Shown piece after piece: positions 6,720-6,785 of a stretch of 6,785 nucleotides of DNA (the stretch's first letter is position 1; each line of letters opens with the position of its first letter). Source of the stretch: Mariprofundaceae bacterium (lineage in GTDB: Bacteria; Pseudomonadota; Zetaproteobacteria; Mariprofundales; Mariprofundaceae); the NCBI GenBank assembly GCA_027035825.1, contig JALVTX010000194.1, positions 1-6,785 of the forward strand, given 5' to 3'. The notes under the pieces were generated by a model. The model was not told the DNA's origin. It saw nothing but the letters and a program-made list of their open reading frames with translations, and did no database searches. A program made the translations under genes and the position numbers.

Positions 6720-6726
6720 TCACCTC
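6720..6726 (-). promoter_or_regulatory. Ribosome binding site of rseC
   Basis: GAGGTGA on the - strand matches the extended anti-Shine-Dalgarno pairing region, with its GAGG core 5 nt before the ATG at 6717. It overlaps the alternative GTG start at 6723, which favours the ATG. In one upstream frame it also contains a TGA stop (6722-6720), compatible with an overlapping upstream gene, though no such gene can be identified. Confidence 0.55.
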
Positions 6727-6731
6727 GTCTC

Positions 6732-6761
6732 TTTACCCGCCGCCCCGTCGCGGCATAAGAT
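6732..6761 (+). promoter_or_regulatory. Possible sigma-70-like promoter pointing out of the window (weak)
   Basis: TTTACC (6732-6737) and TAAGAT (6756-6761) are separated by 18 bp and each match 4 of 6 consensus bases. The region around 6751-6780 is noticeably more AT-rich than the rest of the window, as expected between divergent genes. An ATG at 6768 lies 7 nt after the -10-like box and would begin a + strand frame (MSKIRH, then window end) on a nearly leaderless transcript. The alternative is that this stretch is the tail of a - strand gene upstream of rseC; none was recognised in any frame. Confidence 0.2.
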
Positions 6762-6785
6762 ACAGATATGTCGAAGATTCGCCAT

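Overview
The window reads as ordinary chromosomal DNA from a GC-rich proteobacterium, most likely a beta- or gammaproteobacterium. The main clue is an RseC-family gene directly upstream of a MucD/DegQ-type periplasmic protease, the same order as mucC-mucD at the end of the sigma-E (algU/rpoE) clusters of those classes. No mobile element, CRISPR array, tRNA or rRNA was seen.

Layout: the left third is on the + strand. It holds the C-terminal 243 residues of a class I/II PLP-dependent aminotransferase, cut by the window edge, followed 34 bp later by dinB (DNA polymerase IV). The rest is on the - strand and reads right to left as rseC, mucD, a thioredoxin-like TlpA/ResA family gene, then ligA (NAD-dependent DNA ligase). 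The gaps are 106, 18 and 10 bp. The last three are probably one transcription unit, with rseC possibly included. The dinB and ligA genes converge and their 3' ends overlap by 42 bp. The final ~60 bp at the right edge has no recognisable gene and includes a locally AT-rich stretch (about 6751-6780).

Functionally the - strand block combines envelope quality control (RseC membrane protein, periplasmic chaperone-protease, periplasmic thiol-disulfide protein) with DNA ligase. The + strand block combines amino-acid metabolism with translesion synthesis. The two DNA genes (dinB, ligA) meet tail to tail.

I did not find a convincing new system. The observations most worth a second look concern ligA. 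It carries about 65 extra residues in its helix-hairpin-helix domain. By hand counts its GC content is clearly lower than that of its neighbours. It probably starts with TTG, and it sits in an unexpected place behind an envelope-stress cluster. Smaller points are a perfect 9-bp hairpin between rseC and mucD and a 12-bp tandem duplication in the mucD signal peptide.
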